From contig JAEWCY010000132.1 of the NCBI GenBank assembly GCA_023390395.1, positions 40,419 to 104,418 of the forward strand: 64,000 nt of DNA. The letters are read 5' to 3'. The position numbers and the translations under genes were made by a program. Each line of letters starts with the position of its first letter. The stretch's first letter is position 1. The notes under the pieces are model-generated. The model was not told the origin of the DNA and made no database searches. It worked only from the letters and a program-made list of their open reading frames with translations. Positions 1 to 8,341 of this stretch are shown here, one piece after another. This DNA is from Pseudomonadota bacterium. GTDB taxonomy: Bacteria > Desulfobacterota > Desulfovibrionia > Desulfovibrionales > Desulfovibrionaceae.

Positions 1-106
1 CCCCCCGCTTGATGTTGAAGGAGATGTCGTCCAGGACGTGCAGCTGGCCGAAGTACTTGGTCAGGTTCCGGACTTCGACCTTGATGTCGCTGTCGGGGGT
101 GCTCAT
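1..106 (-). CDS. ABC transporter ATP-binding protein, N-terminal fragment (cut by window edge)
   Basis: Only the first 35 or so residues are visible; the gene runs off the left edge. They read as the start of a nitrate/sulfonate/taurine-class ATPase, with a typical opening beta strand followed by KYFGQLHVLDDISF and the beginning of the segment before Walker A. The ATG at 104-106 is preferred because GGAG lies about 6 nt upstream; an in-frame ATG at 116-118 would add four residues. It is the last visible gene of a leftward operon and would be the second, non-identical ATPase next to the one at 193-954, so the importer probably uses an ATPase heterodimer. Family assignment is reasonable but rests on a short fragment. 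Confidence 0.7.
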   Translation of the reverse strand, partial: MSTPDSDIKVEVRNLTKYFGQLHVLDDISFNIKRG

Positions 107-192
107 GCGGCGCTCCATGGAAGACGGCGCGTCTTGGCGCGCGCGTGGTCGTTGTGGCGAAGGACGTTCCCGGGCATGGCGTTTTCGCGTCC

Positions 193-954
193 CTAGATGG
201 CCAGGTCCATGTTGTCGGCGATCTTCTTGCGCACGGCCAGAAAGTCCGGGTCCGTCATGTTGCGCGGCCGCGGCAGGTCGATGTCGTAGATCTCCTTGAT
301 GTGGGCCGGCCCGTTGGAGAGCAGCACGATGCGGTCGCCGAGGTAGACGGCTTCCTCGATGTTGTTGGTCACGAAGAGCACGGTGCGCTTTTCCTGCTGC
401 CAGATGCGCTGGATCTCGTCCTCCATGGCGTAGCGCGTCTGGGCGTCGAGCTGGCCGAAGGGCTCGTCCATGAGCAGGATCTCCGGGTTGCCGGTGTAGG
501 CGCGGGCGATGCCCACGCGCTGCTTCATGCCGCCGGAGAGCTCGAAGGGGTAGCTCTTCTCGAACCCCTGCAGGCCGACCAGGTCGATGTACTTCTGGGC
601 CTCGGCGCGCCAGACGGCCTTGTCCGTGCCGGTGATCTGCGGGCCGAAGGCCACGTTGTCGAGGACGGTCTTCCAGGGCATGAGCGCCAGCTTCTGGAAG
701 ACCATGGCGATGCGGGGGTCGCTGCCCTCGATGCGGCAGGCGTCGAGAAAGACCCCGCCGTCGATGGGACGTTCCAGGCCGCCGACGATGTTGAGCAGCA
801 CGCTCTTGCCGCACTGGCCGGGGCCCAGGATGACGAGGAACTCGTTGTCGAAGACGTCGAGGCTGACGTCCACCACGGCGTCGCGCACCGCATTGCCGAC
901 CACGTAGCTCTGGCAGATGTGGCGCAGGCTCAGTTTGACTGTTTTCGCGTCCAT
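193..954 (-). CDS. ABC transporter ATP-binding protein (nitrate/sulfonate/taurine class) with altered H-loop
   Basis: Predicted 253-residue cytoplasmic ATPase that would power the two permeases just upstream. Walker A is GPGQCGKS at residues 44-51, the Q-loop Gln is near 87, the signature LSGGMKQ is at 139-145 and Walker B ends in DEP near 163-165. The switch (H-loop) position, normally TH-D-I-x-E-A, reads T-N-N-I-E-E-A at about 196-202, so the His is replaced by Asn; the codons are clear in the DNA. The ATG at 952-954 lies inside the 3' end of the upstream permease gene (25-nt overlap), implying translational coupling. The loss of the switch His may mean that this subunit provides a degenerate site in a heterodimer with the ATPase starting at 106. 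Confidence 0.88.
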   Translation of the reverse strand: MDAKTVKLSLRHICQSYVVGNAVRDAVVDVSLDVFDNEFLVILGPGQCGKSVLLNIVGGLERPIDGGVFLDACRIEGSDPRIAMVFQKLALMPWKTVLDNVAFGPQITGTDKAVWRAEAQKYIDLVGLQGFEKSYPFELSGGMKQRVGIARAYTGNPEILLMDEPFGQLDAQTRYAMEDEIQRIWQQEKRTVLFVTNNIEEAVYLGDRIVLLSNGPAHIKEIYDIDLPRPRNMTDPDFLAVRKKIADNMDLAI

Positions 955-1742
955 GGGCACAGCAGCAGCTCCGTAAGTTGGGTGATGATCGCGAGCAGGG
1001 CTCCGACCAGTCCGATGAAGATCATGGAGAGCAGCACCAGCGGCATGTCCAGGGAGTCCATGCCCCGGATGATGAGAAAGCCCACGCCGGATTTGCCGCC
1101 AAGCATCTCGGCCGCGAGCACCACCATCCAGGCCGCGCTGGTGGAGGTGCGGATGCCGGCGAAGATGGCGTCCAGGGCCGAGGGAATGGCGATCTTGAAG
1201 AGCTTCTGGCGGGCGTTGGCGTTGAACATGGTGCCCACGTCCAGGTAGATCTTCTGGACGAAGCGCATGCCGGCGTGGGTGTTGACCACGATGGCCGGGA
1301 TGGAGCCGATGAAGACCAGCAGGATCTTGGGGAATTCCCCCAGTCCGAACCAGATGGTGATCAGCGGGATCCAGGCCAGGGGCGGCACCGAGCGGAAGGC
1401 GGTGAAAAGCGGCGTGAGCAGGGAGTCGCTTTTCCTGTACCAGCCGGTCAGGATGCCGAAGGCGATGCCGAACAGCCAGGCGCAGACCAGGGCGATGCAC
1501 ACCCGCTGCAGGCTGGCCCAGACGTGGCCGAAGATGGTGAGGCCCTTGATGGGGTGGCGCATGATCAGGACGAACCGGTCCCAGGTGGCCCCGGGCGAGG
1601 GGAACCGGGCGTTCTCGCCCTGGGAGACGTACACCCAAAGCGCCAGCAGAAGCCCCAGGGACACGAAGGGGAGCACCCTGTGGATGCGCTTCCACAGGAG
1701 CTCGCGGCGTTCCATGTCGCTCATCACGATTGGCTGGTTCAT
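930..1742 (-). CDS. ABC transporter permease, second subunit (SsuC/TauC-like)
   Basis: Predicted 270-residue inner-membrane permease of the BPD (binding-protein-dependent) transport family. It has about six hydrophobic helices and an EAA-type cytoplasmic loop around AAEMLGGKSGVGFLIIRG, the region expected to dock the ATPase. The ATG at 1740-1742 overlaps the stop codon of the preceding permease by 4 nt (ATGA type), which fixes the start and indicates coupling. It is clearly homologous to, but different from, the permease at 1739-2581. The importer therefore appears to use a permease heterodimer, which is less usual for this class. The substrate cannot be read from the sequence. Confidence 0.88.
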   Translation of the reverse strand: MNQPIVMSDMERRELLWKRIHRVLPFVSLGLLLALWVYVSQGENARFPSPGATWDRFVLIMRHPIKGLTIFGHVWASLQRVCIALVCAWLFGIAFGILTGWYRKSDSLLTPLFTAFRSVPPLAWIPLITIWFGLGEFPKILLVFIGSIPAIVVNTHAGMRFVQKIYLDVGTMFNANARQKLFKIAIPSALDAIFAGIRTSTSAAWMVVLAAEMLGGKSGVGFLIIRGMDSLDMPLVLLSMIFIGLVGALLAIITQLTELLLCPWTRKQSN

Positions 1743-2581
1743 TGCTTCTTCCACCCCAGGACCCTGTTTTCCACGACGTTGAGCAGCGCCACGAACAGGG
1801 TGCCGATGACGCCGATGACCGCGATGCCGAGGATGACGATGTCCGCCCGGGCGAACTGGCGGCCCATGATGATCATGTAGCCAAGGCCGCTGTCCGCCGC
1901 GAGCATCTCCGCCGCGACCAGGGTCGCCCAGGAGTTGCCGAGCGCCACGCGGATGCCGGCGAAGACCATGGTCATGGCCGACGGGCAGCCCACCTTCCAG
2001 AAGATGGTGAAGTTGGACGCGCCGCAGGTCTTGGCCACGTTGATGAGCACGGGGTTCGTCTGGCGGATGCCGGTGTAGGCGTTGATGAGGCACGGCACGA
2101 AGGCGGCGAAGAACACGATGAAGGCCTTGGCCTTGAGGTCGATGCCGAGCCAGACGATGGTCAGGGGAATCCAGGAGACGGGCGGAATGGGCCTTATGAT
2201 CTCGAAGACCGGGCGCATGAAGCTGTCGAAGGCCCGGTACCAGCCCATGAGCAGCCCCAGGGGGATGCCGATGACGATGGCCAGGCCGAAGCCCGTGAGG
2301 GCGACGGTCAGGCTCGACAGGATGTTGACCCCAAGCACCGCGCCGTCGGGGCTCGGATCGACCAGCTTGACGAAGAACAGGCCGACGATCTCGAGGGGCG
2401 AGGCCAGGAAGCGTTCCGAGAGCAGCCCGGAGGCGGCGACGGCCTGCCAGAGGAGCAGGAAGCCCAGGATGCCGAGGACGGACAGCGCGGTCGCCGTGCG
2501 TTTGTCCCGTTTCTTCTGGCGCTTCACCAGGGCGACGCGTTCGGCTTCGCTGAGCCGTGCCGTGGACGGTGGTTGTGTCAT
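1739..2581 (-). CDS. ABC transporter permease, first subunit (SsuC/TauC-like)
   Basis: Predicted 280-residue inner-membrane permease of the nitrate/sulfonate/taurine class. After a basic cytoplasmic N-terminus (KRQKKRDKR) come about six membrane helices, with the EAA-like motif around AAEMLAADSGLGYMIIMG. It lies between the binding-protein gene and the second permease, with a 4-nt overlap to the latter. The IRPIPPVSWIPL stretch is typical of TauC/SsuC-type permeases. Family assignment is firm; substrate is unknown. Confidence 0.88.
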   Translation of the reverse strand: MTQPPSTARLSEAERVALVKRQKKRDKRTATALSVLGILGFLLLWQAVAASGLLSERFLASPLEIVGLFFVKLVDPSPDGAVLGVNILSSLTVALTGFGLAIVIGIPLGLLMGWYRAFDSFMRPVFEIIRPIPPVSWIPLTIVWLGIDLKAKAFIVFFAAFVPCLINAYTGIRQTNPVLINVAKTCGASNFTIFWKVGCPSAMTMVFAGIRVALGNSWATLVAAEMLAADSGLGYMIIMGRQFARADIVILGIAVIGVIGTLFVALLNVVENRVLGWKKQ

Positions 2582-2714
2582 GGCCGTATTGCCCCCTGCG
2601 CCTCTCCCGCGTCTTGCCGCGGGAGAGGCCGGATGGTTGGGTGGACGCGTGGTCGCAGGGCGACCCTTCGGCGGCAGGGGACGCTCGACGCCTCCCCTGC
2701 CGGGCCTTTCGCGG

Positions 2715-3860
2715 CTACTGCGCGGCGAGCCCCTGCGCCTGCATCACCTGTTTGGCCGCCTCGGCGATGGCCGGGTCGATCAGGTGGCTCTTGATGATCT
2801 TTTCCTTGTCCTCGGCGGAGTACTTGTTCTGGGAGATGAAGAAGTCCATGCCGGCGAAGATCTCGCGCTCGGCCTGGGTGAGGGGGACGCCCTTGTAGGG
2901 GCCGGCGTCGTCCGTGGTGGCCACGGTCATGATGTCGATGGACTTTTTAAGCGGCGGCCCGGCGAACCACTCCATGACGCGCTGGGCGATGCTCGGCGTG
3001 CAGGCGATGCCCTCGTCCTGGCAGCTTTCCAGGAAGTGCTGGGCGGCCTTTTTGAGGTTGGCGTCGCTGGTCTTGATCCACTGGCAGGTGAGGTGGAAGA
3101 CGAGGTAGGCGGTGGTGAGCAGTTCCTTCTTCTCTTTCAGGGACGCCTGGGTGGCCAGGGTGCCGCAGGGGGCCACGACGTCGAGATTGCGGCCGTCGGC
3201 GATGCGCACGAAGCCCTTGTCGTCGGCGGTGAAGGCGATGGCGTTCCACACGGCCAGGCCGTCGCCCTGCTTGCCCATGAAGCCGGTCAGGGCGCTGGCC
3301 ACGTCCATGTTGATGGATTTGACGTCCTTAAGCCCCAGGCCGACGTTTTTGAGCGCCGCCACCAGGGTGGCCTGGGCGGTGGTGCCCAGGGGATAGAGCC
3401 AGGTCGTGCCCTTCCAGTTGTCGGGATTCTTCATGTCCTTGGACAGGGGGCTGCCCGGGCGCACGAAAAGCGCCAAGTTCTTCTCGTAGTCCGAGATGCC
3501 GATGACCCGGATGTCGTAGCCGACCATGCCGGCCAGAAGGCCGCCCAGGCCGCAGCCGGCGATGTCCCAGTTGGCGTTGGCCTCCATCATGGCCGGGCCG
3601 TTGGTGAAGGTCTCGTACTTGAGCTCGATGTTGAGCTCCTTGAAGAAGCCTTCCTTGTCGGCGATGTAGAAGGGGATGGACAGGGGCGAACCGGCGAAGA
3701 AGCCCACCCGCAGCACCTGCTTCTTGGCGAAGGGCTTGAGGCCGAAGGTGGTTTTGGCGCCATCCGCCGCGGGGTCGGCGGCAAAAGCGCCGGCGCAGGC
3801 CCAGGCCAGCGTCAGCATACCGCACAGAACCATGGCCAGGAAACGGTGTGTTCTTTTCAT
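2715..3860 (-). CDS. ABC transporter periplasmic substrate-binding protein (NMT1/SsuA-like)
   Basis: Predicted 381-residue solute-binding protein for the importer encoded downstream. The chosen ATG (3858-3860) has GGAGG 5 nt upstream and yields a textbook Sec signal peptide, a basic MKRTHR start, a hydrophobic core and an AFA-A cleavage region near residue 28. The mature part has features of the NMT1/THI5/SsuA fold, including LRVGFFAGSPLSIPFYIADKEG near the start, where such proteins begin their first lobe. A longer upstream reading is possible but lacks a signal peptide. The likely ligand is a small anionic molecule; sulfonate is plausible given the nearby TauE-type transporter, but this is inference. 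Confidence 0.85.
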   Translation of the reverse strand: MKRTHRFLAMVLCGMLTLAWACAGAFAADPAADGAKTTFGLKPFAKKQVLRVGFFAGSPLSIPFYIADKEGFFKELNIELKYETFTNGPAMMEANANWDIAGCGLGGLLAGMVGYDIRVIGISDYEKNLALFVRPGSPLSKDMKNPDNWKGTTWLYPLGTTAQATLVAALKNVGLGLKDVKSINMDVASALTGFMGKQGDGLAVWNAIAFTADDKGFVRIADGRNLDVVAPCGTLATQASLKEKKELLTTAYLVFHLTCQWIKTSDANLKKAAQHFLESCQDEGIACTPSIAQRVMEWFAGPPLKKSIDIMTVATTDDAGPYKGVPLTQAEREIFAGMDFFISQNKYSAEDKEKIIKSHLIDPAIAEAAKQVMQAQGLAAQ

Positions 3861-3971
3861 CGTTGCCTCCTTCTTCGGGTTCGCTCGTCGTGATGGCGCG
3901 CCGAAACGCCCCGCGTCCGGGGATGCGCCGTTCGTTGCCATTGCCAGGCGTCGCCCGCTGGTGCGGGCCTT

Positions 3972-5930
3972 TTATCGGTCCCTTCCGGGGGCCACGGCCC
4001 CGCTCATGGCGTTGCCCTCGCAGTCCCTGGGGGCGGGCACGCCGAGAATGGCGGCCAGGGTCGGGGCGATGTCGATGATGTTGGCCGGAATGTCGCGCTC
4101 GCCCCGGGCCACGCCCGGGCCGTGGGCGACGAGCAGGCAGTGCATGTCCGGCTCGTGGGGCAGGGCGGTGTGCACGCCCGTGAAATGGCGGCCGAGCACG
4201 GCCGGCTCGAACATCTCCGGGCTTTCCACGATGCGCTCGGTGCCGTCGCGGTACTTTACCGCCGCCCGGTAGACGAAGGGGCAGTTCATGTAGCGGCGGC
4301 GGATGGCGAAGAGCACGTCGCCCACGCGCTCGAAGCCCTTGCGCTCGTAGACGCCGAACTGGGAGGCCAGCTGGCGCGGCAGGGCGACCTCCACCACGCG
4401 TTCCCCGGTTTCCGGGTCGCGCCAGGCGAGCAGGGCGTCGATGATCTCGTTTTGCACCTTCTCGTAATCCGCCGGATCGACCGAGCCATGGGGATCGCGG
4501 CCGCGCAGGTTGACGAAGAGGTGGGCGTGGCAGGGCTCCAGGGGGAAGCACTTGGTCCTGCTCCAGTCCACGACCATCTCCCCGGTGGCGGGGTCGATCT
4601 CGTAGGCGAGCAGTCCCGCCTCCTTGAGGAACTTCTTCATGTAGGGGCTCGAGGCCAGGGCGGAGAAGCCGTGGTCCGAGACCAGGACCACCAGGGTTTC
4701 GTCGAGGTCCACGTCCTCAAGGATGCGGCCCACGGCGTCGTCCACCTGGGCGTAGCCCTGGCGCAGGACGTCGGTCCAATACTCCAGGCGCTCGGGGTCG
4801 TAGTGGGGCGAGCTGGGGTCCAGCGCCCCGTACATGACGTGCTGCAGGTGGTCCACGGTGCCGACCCAGGTGTAGACGGAGTCGATGTCGGCGCGCCCGA
4901 GCGCGTACTTCGTGGCCCCGGCCCACCAGTCGGCCAGCTGGCGCAGCTGGTCCATGTAGGTGGGCAGCTCCACCCAGCCGTCCATGAACGACCAGGGGTC
5001 GTCCACCTCGATGTAGGGGCCGGCTGCGGCCTCGACCTCGGGGGTGATGGACGGGGGCAGGGTGTAGGCCTCGGCGGTGTTGACGGCGCTGGCGTAGAGG
5101 CGCAGGCCCTTGGCGTCCGGGGCCAGGGCGGCCAGGTGGAGGCGGAAGCGGCCCCGGCGGGGCTTGCCGTCCTTGTCCGTGAAGTCCTCTTCGATCCAGC
5201 CGCTCCAGCCGCCCGGGGAGAGCACGGCCACGGCCGCGGCCGCGTCCTTGGCCGGGGCGATGGTCGCCGTGTCGTAGCCGCCGGTCGCGCCGGCCGTGAG
5301 GGCGACCTGGTAGCGCGGCCCCTTGGCGTAGACCGGGGGCACGTCGACGGCGAATTCCAGGGGGGGCAGGGCGCTTTGGGGAAGGTTCGTCCAGCCCGCT
5401 GCCGGCGCGGGCGCGACCTGCACGGCCCGGCCGGGCACCTGGTCGCAGGGGAGCTTTTCCGTGGAGAACACGGCGCTGCCGGCCACGTCCCAAAGCGGCA
5501 TGTAGAAATAGCGGAAGGGAGGGTTCAGCGAGGCGGCGATCTGGATGCCGTGCTCCTCGGCCAGGTTCATGGGCCAGGTGACGGGCCAGTTGACCAGGGC
5601 CACCCGGCGGCCCACGGCGTTCTCGCTTTCCCAGAGGGTCTCGGCCAGGAGCAGGCGCTTGTCGAAGGAGGTCTGCCAGGAGTCGAGGGCCTCGCCGGGC
5701 ATGCGCACCATGAGGCTCGGGATGCCGCAGGTGCCGGGGCCGGCCCCGGTGACGATGGCGCACCAGGCCGCCGCGGTGAGCGGCGGAAAGGTGGGGATGA
5801 CGCGCGTGCTGAAGCCGCCTTGCATGAGGCGCGCGATGCTGGGCAGGCTTCCTTCCTTGGCGAACCGCTTGACGTAATCGGGCAGGGCGGCGTCGACGCC
5901 GAGCATGAGGAGTTTTTTCGCCCGGGCCAT
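3972..5930 (-). CDS. Alkaline-phosphatase-superfamily hydrolase (type I phosphodiesterase/nucleotide pyrophosphatase-like)
   Basis: Predicted 652-residue metal-dependent hydrolase. The N-terminus LLMLGVDAALPDYV carries the first metal-binding Asp. The stretch PTFPPLTAAAWCAIVTG around residues 48-64 supplies the nucleophile region, and VSDHGFSA near 400-415 gives the conserved metal-binding Asp-His pair. A further His-containing GVHTALPHEPDM lies near 600. No signal peptide is evident, so it is probably cytoplasmic. The start codon lies 1 nt after the stop of the upstream reductase gene. The superfamily hydrolyses phosphate, phosphonate and sulfate esters, so the true substrate is open. Context with an importer and a reductase suggests catabolism of the imported compound. 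Confidence 0.8.
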   Translation of the reverse strand: MARAKKLLMLGVDAALPDYVKRFAKEGSLPSIARLMQGGFSTRVIPTFPPLTAAAWCAIVTGAGPGTCGIPSLMVRMPGEALDSWQTSFDKRLLLAETLWESENAVGRRVALVNWPVTWPMNLAEEHGIQIAASLNPPFRYFYMPLWDVAGSAVFSTEKLPCDQVPGRAVQVAPAPAAGWTNLPQSALPPLEFAVDVPPVYAKGPRYQVALTAGATGGYDTATIAPAKDAAAAVAVLSPGGWSGWIEEDFTDKDGKPRRGRFRLHLAALAPDAKGLRLYASAVNTAEAYTLPPSITPEVEAAAGPYIEVDDPWSFMDGWVELPTYMDQLRQLADWWAGATKYALGRADIDSVYTWVGTVDHLQHVMYGALDPSSPHYDPERLEYWTDVLRQGYAQVDDAVGRILEDVDLDETLVVLVSDHGFSALASSPYMKKFLKEAGLLAYEIDPATGEMVVDWSRTKCFPLEPCHAHLFVNLRGRDPHGSVDPADYEKVQNEIIDALLAWRDPETGERVVEVALPRQLASQFGVYERKGFERVGDVLFAIRRRYMNCPFVYRAAVKYRDGTERIVESPEMFEPAVLGRHFTGVHTALPHEPDMHCLLVAHGPGVARGERDIPANIIDIAPTLAAILGVPAPRDCEGNAMSGAVAPGRDR

Positions 5931-5931
5931 G

Positions 5932-6816
5932 CTAGTGTCCTCCCTTCCAGAGGTTGCCCATGCATTTCCACATGACGGAGGTGTCCTCGCCGCCGAAGCC
6001 CTGGGCGCAGGAGGTCCGGTTGAGGAAGTCCACGGCGCGGCCGAGAAGCGGCGGCGCTCCGGCCCCCTCGGCCATCTCCACGCCCAGGCGGACGTCCTTG
6101 GCCAAAAGGGCCACGGTGAAGGTGGGGTCGTCGTAGCGCTCGTCGCTCACGCGCTGGCCGAGTTCGCGGAAGAGGTTGCTGACGGTGCCGGCCTGGCTGG
6201 CGGTGATGACGTCGTAGAGCCGGCCCGGGGCGACGCCGACCTTCTCGGCCACGGCCATCATCTCGGCGGTCATGGCGTTGATGGCGCCGAACATCATCTG
6301 GTTGAGGAGCTTGACCTTGTGGCCGGCGCCGCTGTCGCCCATGTGCACGACGTGGGCGGCGACCAGGCGAAGGAGCGGCTCGACCCGGGCGCAGGCCTCG
6401 GCGTCGCCGCCCACGGGCAGGGCCCATTTGCCGACGCTGGCGGGGCGACCGAGGACCGGGGCGTCCAGGTAGGCCACGTCCCACTCCCGGGCGGCCTCGG
6501 CCATGGCCCGGGTGTTTTCCGGGGCGCTCGTGCACATGTCGACGATCACGGTCCCGGGCGCGGCCGCTTCCAGCAGGCCGCCCGAGCCGAGCATGCAGGC
6601 GGCGATCTCCGCCGGTCCCGGCAGGAACAGGATGATGCAGCCGCTGGCCCGGGCCAGGGCCTCCAGGCTCTCGTGCATGGTCACGCCCAGTTCCGCGGCC
6701 TTGGCCACGCAGGGGGCGAAGGCGTCGTAGCCGTGGACGGCCAGGCCGTGTTCCAGGAAGGTCGCGGCGACAGCGCGCCCCATCACTCCGGTGCCGACAA
6801 TGCCTACGGTTTTCAT
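5932..6816 (-). CDS. NAD(P)-dependent oxidoreductase of the 3-hydroxyisobutyrate dehydrogenase family
   Basis: Predicted 294-residue beta-hydroxyacid dehydrogenase. The Rossmann motif GIVGTGVMGRA is at residues 5-15, the substrate loop DAPVLGRPASVGKW is where the family usually has DAPVSGG, and the catalytic Lys lies in GAGHKVKLLNQ around 165-175. Members reduce or oxidise small beta-hydroxyacids or semialdehydes, for example tartronate semialdehyde, hydroxyisobutyrate or sulfolactaldehyde. The loop differs from the usual SGG, so the substrate may be unusual. It is the first structural gene after the LacI regulator, and the next gene starts 1 nt after its stop. Confidence 0.85.
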   Translation of the reverse strand: MKTVGIVGTGVMGRAVAATFLEHGLAVHGYDAFAPCVAKAAELGVTMHESLEALARASGCIILFLPGPAEIAACMLGSGGLLEAAAPGTVIVDMCTSAPENTRAMAEAAREWDVAYLDAPVLGRPASVGKWALPVGGDAEACARVEPLLRLVAAHVVHMGDSGAGHKVKLLNQMMFGAINAMTAEMMAVAEKVGVAPGRLYDVITASQAGTVSNLFRELGQRVSDERYDDPTFTVALLAKDVRLGVEMAEGAGAPPLLGRAVDFLNRTSCAQGFGGEDTSVMWKCMGNLWKGGH

Positions 6817-6897
6817 AGCGTTCCTCTGTGCTCCATCGTCGCCGGCGAACGTGCCGGCCCTGCGCCCGACGCCCCGCCTTCCCCACGGCGCGCCGGA

Positions 6898-7911
6898 CTA
6901 TGCCGGGCTGCAGGACTTGCGCAGCACCAGCTGGGTATCCAGACACAACCTCCGGGGCAGACCGTCGCCGGCTTCGACCATGTCCATGAGCAGGCTCACG
7001 GCGAGATGGCCGATGTCCCAGCTCGGGACGCGCACCGTGGTCAGGGGAGGGGACGTGTAGTTGGTGAATTCGATGTCGTCGAAGCCCACGATGGAAATGT
7101 CCTCGGGCAGGCGCAAGCCGCGTTCCCGCACGGCGGCCATGGCGCCGATGGCCATGAAGTCGCTGGCGGCGAACACGGCCGTCGGGGGCTTGGGCAGGCG
7201 CAGCAGGCGGGACATGGCCTCCTTGCCGTTGAGCATGGTGGGGTGGCGCTCGATGACGAGGGCGGGATCGCAGGGGATGCCGCGCGCCTCCAGGGCCGCC
7301 GCGTAGCCGTCGTAGCGCCGCCTGGCCCGCAGGATGCCCGAGCGCGGACCGACGATGAGGCCGACCCGGCGGTGTCCGAGCCCGAGCAGGTAGTCGGTGG
7401 CTTCGAAGGCGGCCTGGTAGTTGTCGATGCCGACATAGCTCAGGGGGACCGACTCGGGCAGGATTTCCCAGGCCACGAGGCAGGGCAGGCCCTTTTCGGC
7501 CATGGACAGGATGAGCTGCTCGTTGGCCTGGCAGTAGCCGGTGAGGATGACGCCGGCCATGCGGCGCTCCAGGCACTTGTGCAGGAGCACGGCCTCGATC
7601 TCGGGATCGTAGCGCGTGTTGCTGACCATGACGGGGAAGCCGCGCTCGTAGGCGTATTCCTCGATGGCCCCCACGGTGCTGGCGAAGACGGTGCCGCCGG
7701 TGGTGGGGATGAATACGCCGAGGACCGAGGATTTGCGCCGGGACAGGTCGGCGGCGGCGGCGTTGTAAATATAGTTGTTTTCGCGGATGATGCGTTCGAT
7801 GTTCTCCCGGGTCGCCTTGCTGACGAGGTGGGGGGAGTGCAAGGCCCGGGAGACGGTGGCCGGCGAGACTCCGGCCATCTGGGCGACGTCCTGGATGGTG
7901 ATCTGCGCCAT
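6898..7911 (-). CDS. LacI-family transcriptional regulator
   Basis: Predicted 337-residue repressor. Residues 3-25 (ITIQDVAQMAGVSPATVSRAL) are the LacI helix-turn-helix and hinge start; the rest is a periplasmic-binding-protein-like effector domain ending with DIEFTNYTSPPLTTV. The ATG at 7909-7911 has AGGGAG about 5 nt upstream; a longer reading to 8040 lacks a family match. It heads the leftward operon. A good promoter (8091-8119) and a LacI-type palindrome (8012-8027) lie just upstream, so it probably autoregulates. A second imperfect site lies before the divergent TauE-type gene. The effector is unknown. Confidence 0.92.
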   Translation of the reverse strand: MAQITIQDVAQMAGVSPATVSRALHSPHLVSKATRENIERIIRENNYIYNAAAADLSRRKSSVLGVFIPTTGGTVFASTVGAIEEYAYERGFPVMVSNTRYDPEIEAVLLHKCLERRMAGVILTGYCQANEQLILSMAEKGLPCLVAWEILPESVPLSYVGIDNYQAAFEATDYLLGLGHRRVGLIVGPRSGILRARRRYDGYAAALEARGIPCDPALVIERHPTMLNGKEAMSRLLRLPKPPTAVFAASDFMAIGAMAAVRERGLRLPEDISIVGFDDIEFTNYTSPPLTTVRVPSWDIGHLAVSLLMDMVEAGDGLPRRLCLDTQLVLRKSCSPA

Positions 7912-8011
7912 GTGACTCCCTGGTGCCTCGTTGTCGGCATGGGCCGGCCGGCGCGTGCGCGACGGCGTTTTCCCATGCGGCATGTTGCCGTTGCCGGAAG
8001 AACGCGAATGA

Positions 8012-8027
8012 ATGAAAACGGTTTCAT
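8012..8027. promoter_or_regulatory. LacI-type operator palindrome
   Basis: ATGAAAACGGTTTCAT: 6-bp arms ATGAAA / TTTCAT around a central CG, the typical form of LacI/GntR-family operators. It lies about 100 bp upstream of the LacI-type ATG and downstream of the predicted transcription start, a position suited to autorepression. Confidence 0.7.
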
Positions 8028-8090
8028 CCAGCACAGGCAAATTGTCAAGAAAAAGCGCGGAACCATCTGAATTTATACTTATTTTATAAA

Positions 8091-8119
8091 AATATACTGT
8101 CTATGCTACGTTTTTTCAA
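8091..8119 (-). promoter_or_regulatory. Sigma-70-like promoter for the lacI-type operon
   Basis: On the minus strand a TTGAAA -35 box (8114-8119) and a TATATT -10 box (8091-8096) are separated by exactly 17 bp. Transcription would start near 8084 and run into the LacI-type gene. Confidence 0.6.
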
Positions 8120-8274
8120 TAATAAGCGTGTTTTTGATATACTTTTTCAAAAAATACAGCCAGAAACGCTTCCGGAGCAGCCGCAGGGGAGACGGGACGC
8201 CCTGGGCGGCCGGGTGGCGTCGAGGGCCGCCAGCCGGGGGATGTCGCCGCTTGACAGGCTGCCGGCGTTGCGGA

Positions 8275-8290
8275 ATGAAAGCGATTGCAT
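8275..8290. promoter_or_regulatory. Second, imperfect LacI-type operator before the tauE-type gene
   Basis: ATGAAAGCGATTGCAT keeps the outer ATGAAA / GCAT arms and the central CG of the site at 8012-8027, with two of eight half-site pairs mismatched. It begins about 18 nt after a TTGACA -35-like box (8251-8256), so repressor bound here would cover the -10 region and initiation site of the rightward gene. Assignment is by resemblance only. Confidence 0.45.
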
Positions 8291-8341
8291 CGGCGGGCGG
8301 GACCGTCTCGACCCCGGGAAATCCGAGCCAGGAGGTTGACC

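Larger units (their letters stand above)
7912..8341. other. Divergent intergenic control region between lacI-type gene and tauE-type gene
   Basis: This 430-nt stretch has no convincing gene. It holds an AT-rich core (about 8060-8165) unlike the surrounding GC-rich DNA, a leftward sigma-70-like promoter, two LacI-type operator candidates and a rightward -35-like TTGACA at 8251-8256. It is best read as the shared control region of both transcription units. Confidence 0.7.

Noticed and set aside
2082..8070. Long plus-strand ORFs at about 2082-3893, 4122-5975 and 5905-8070
   Set aside because: They lie antisense to well-supported genes, have no recognisable domains and are rich in Gly, Arg, His and Val, as expected for the mirror frame of GC-rich coding DNA.
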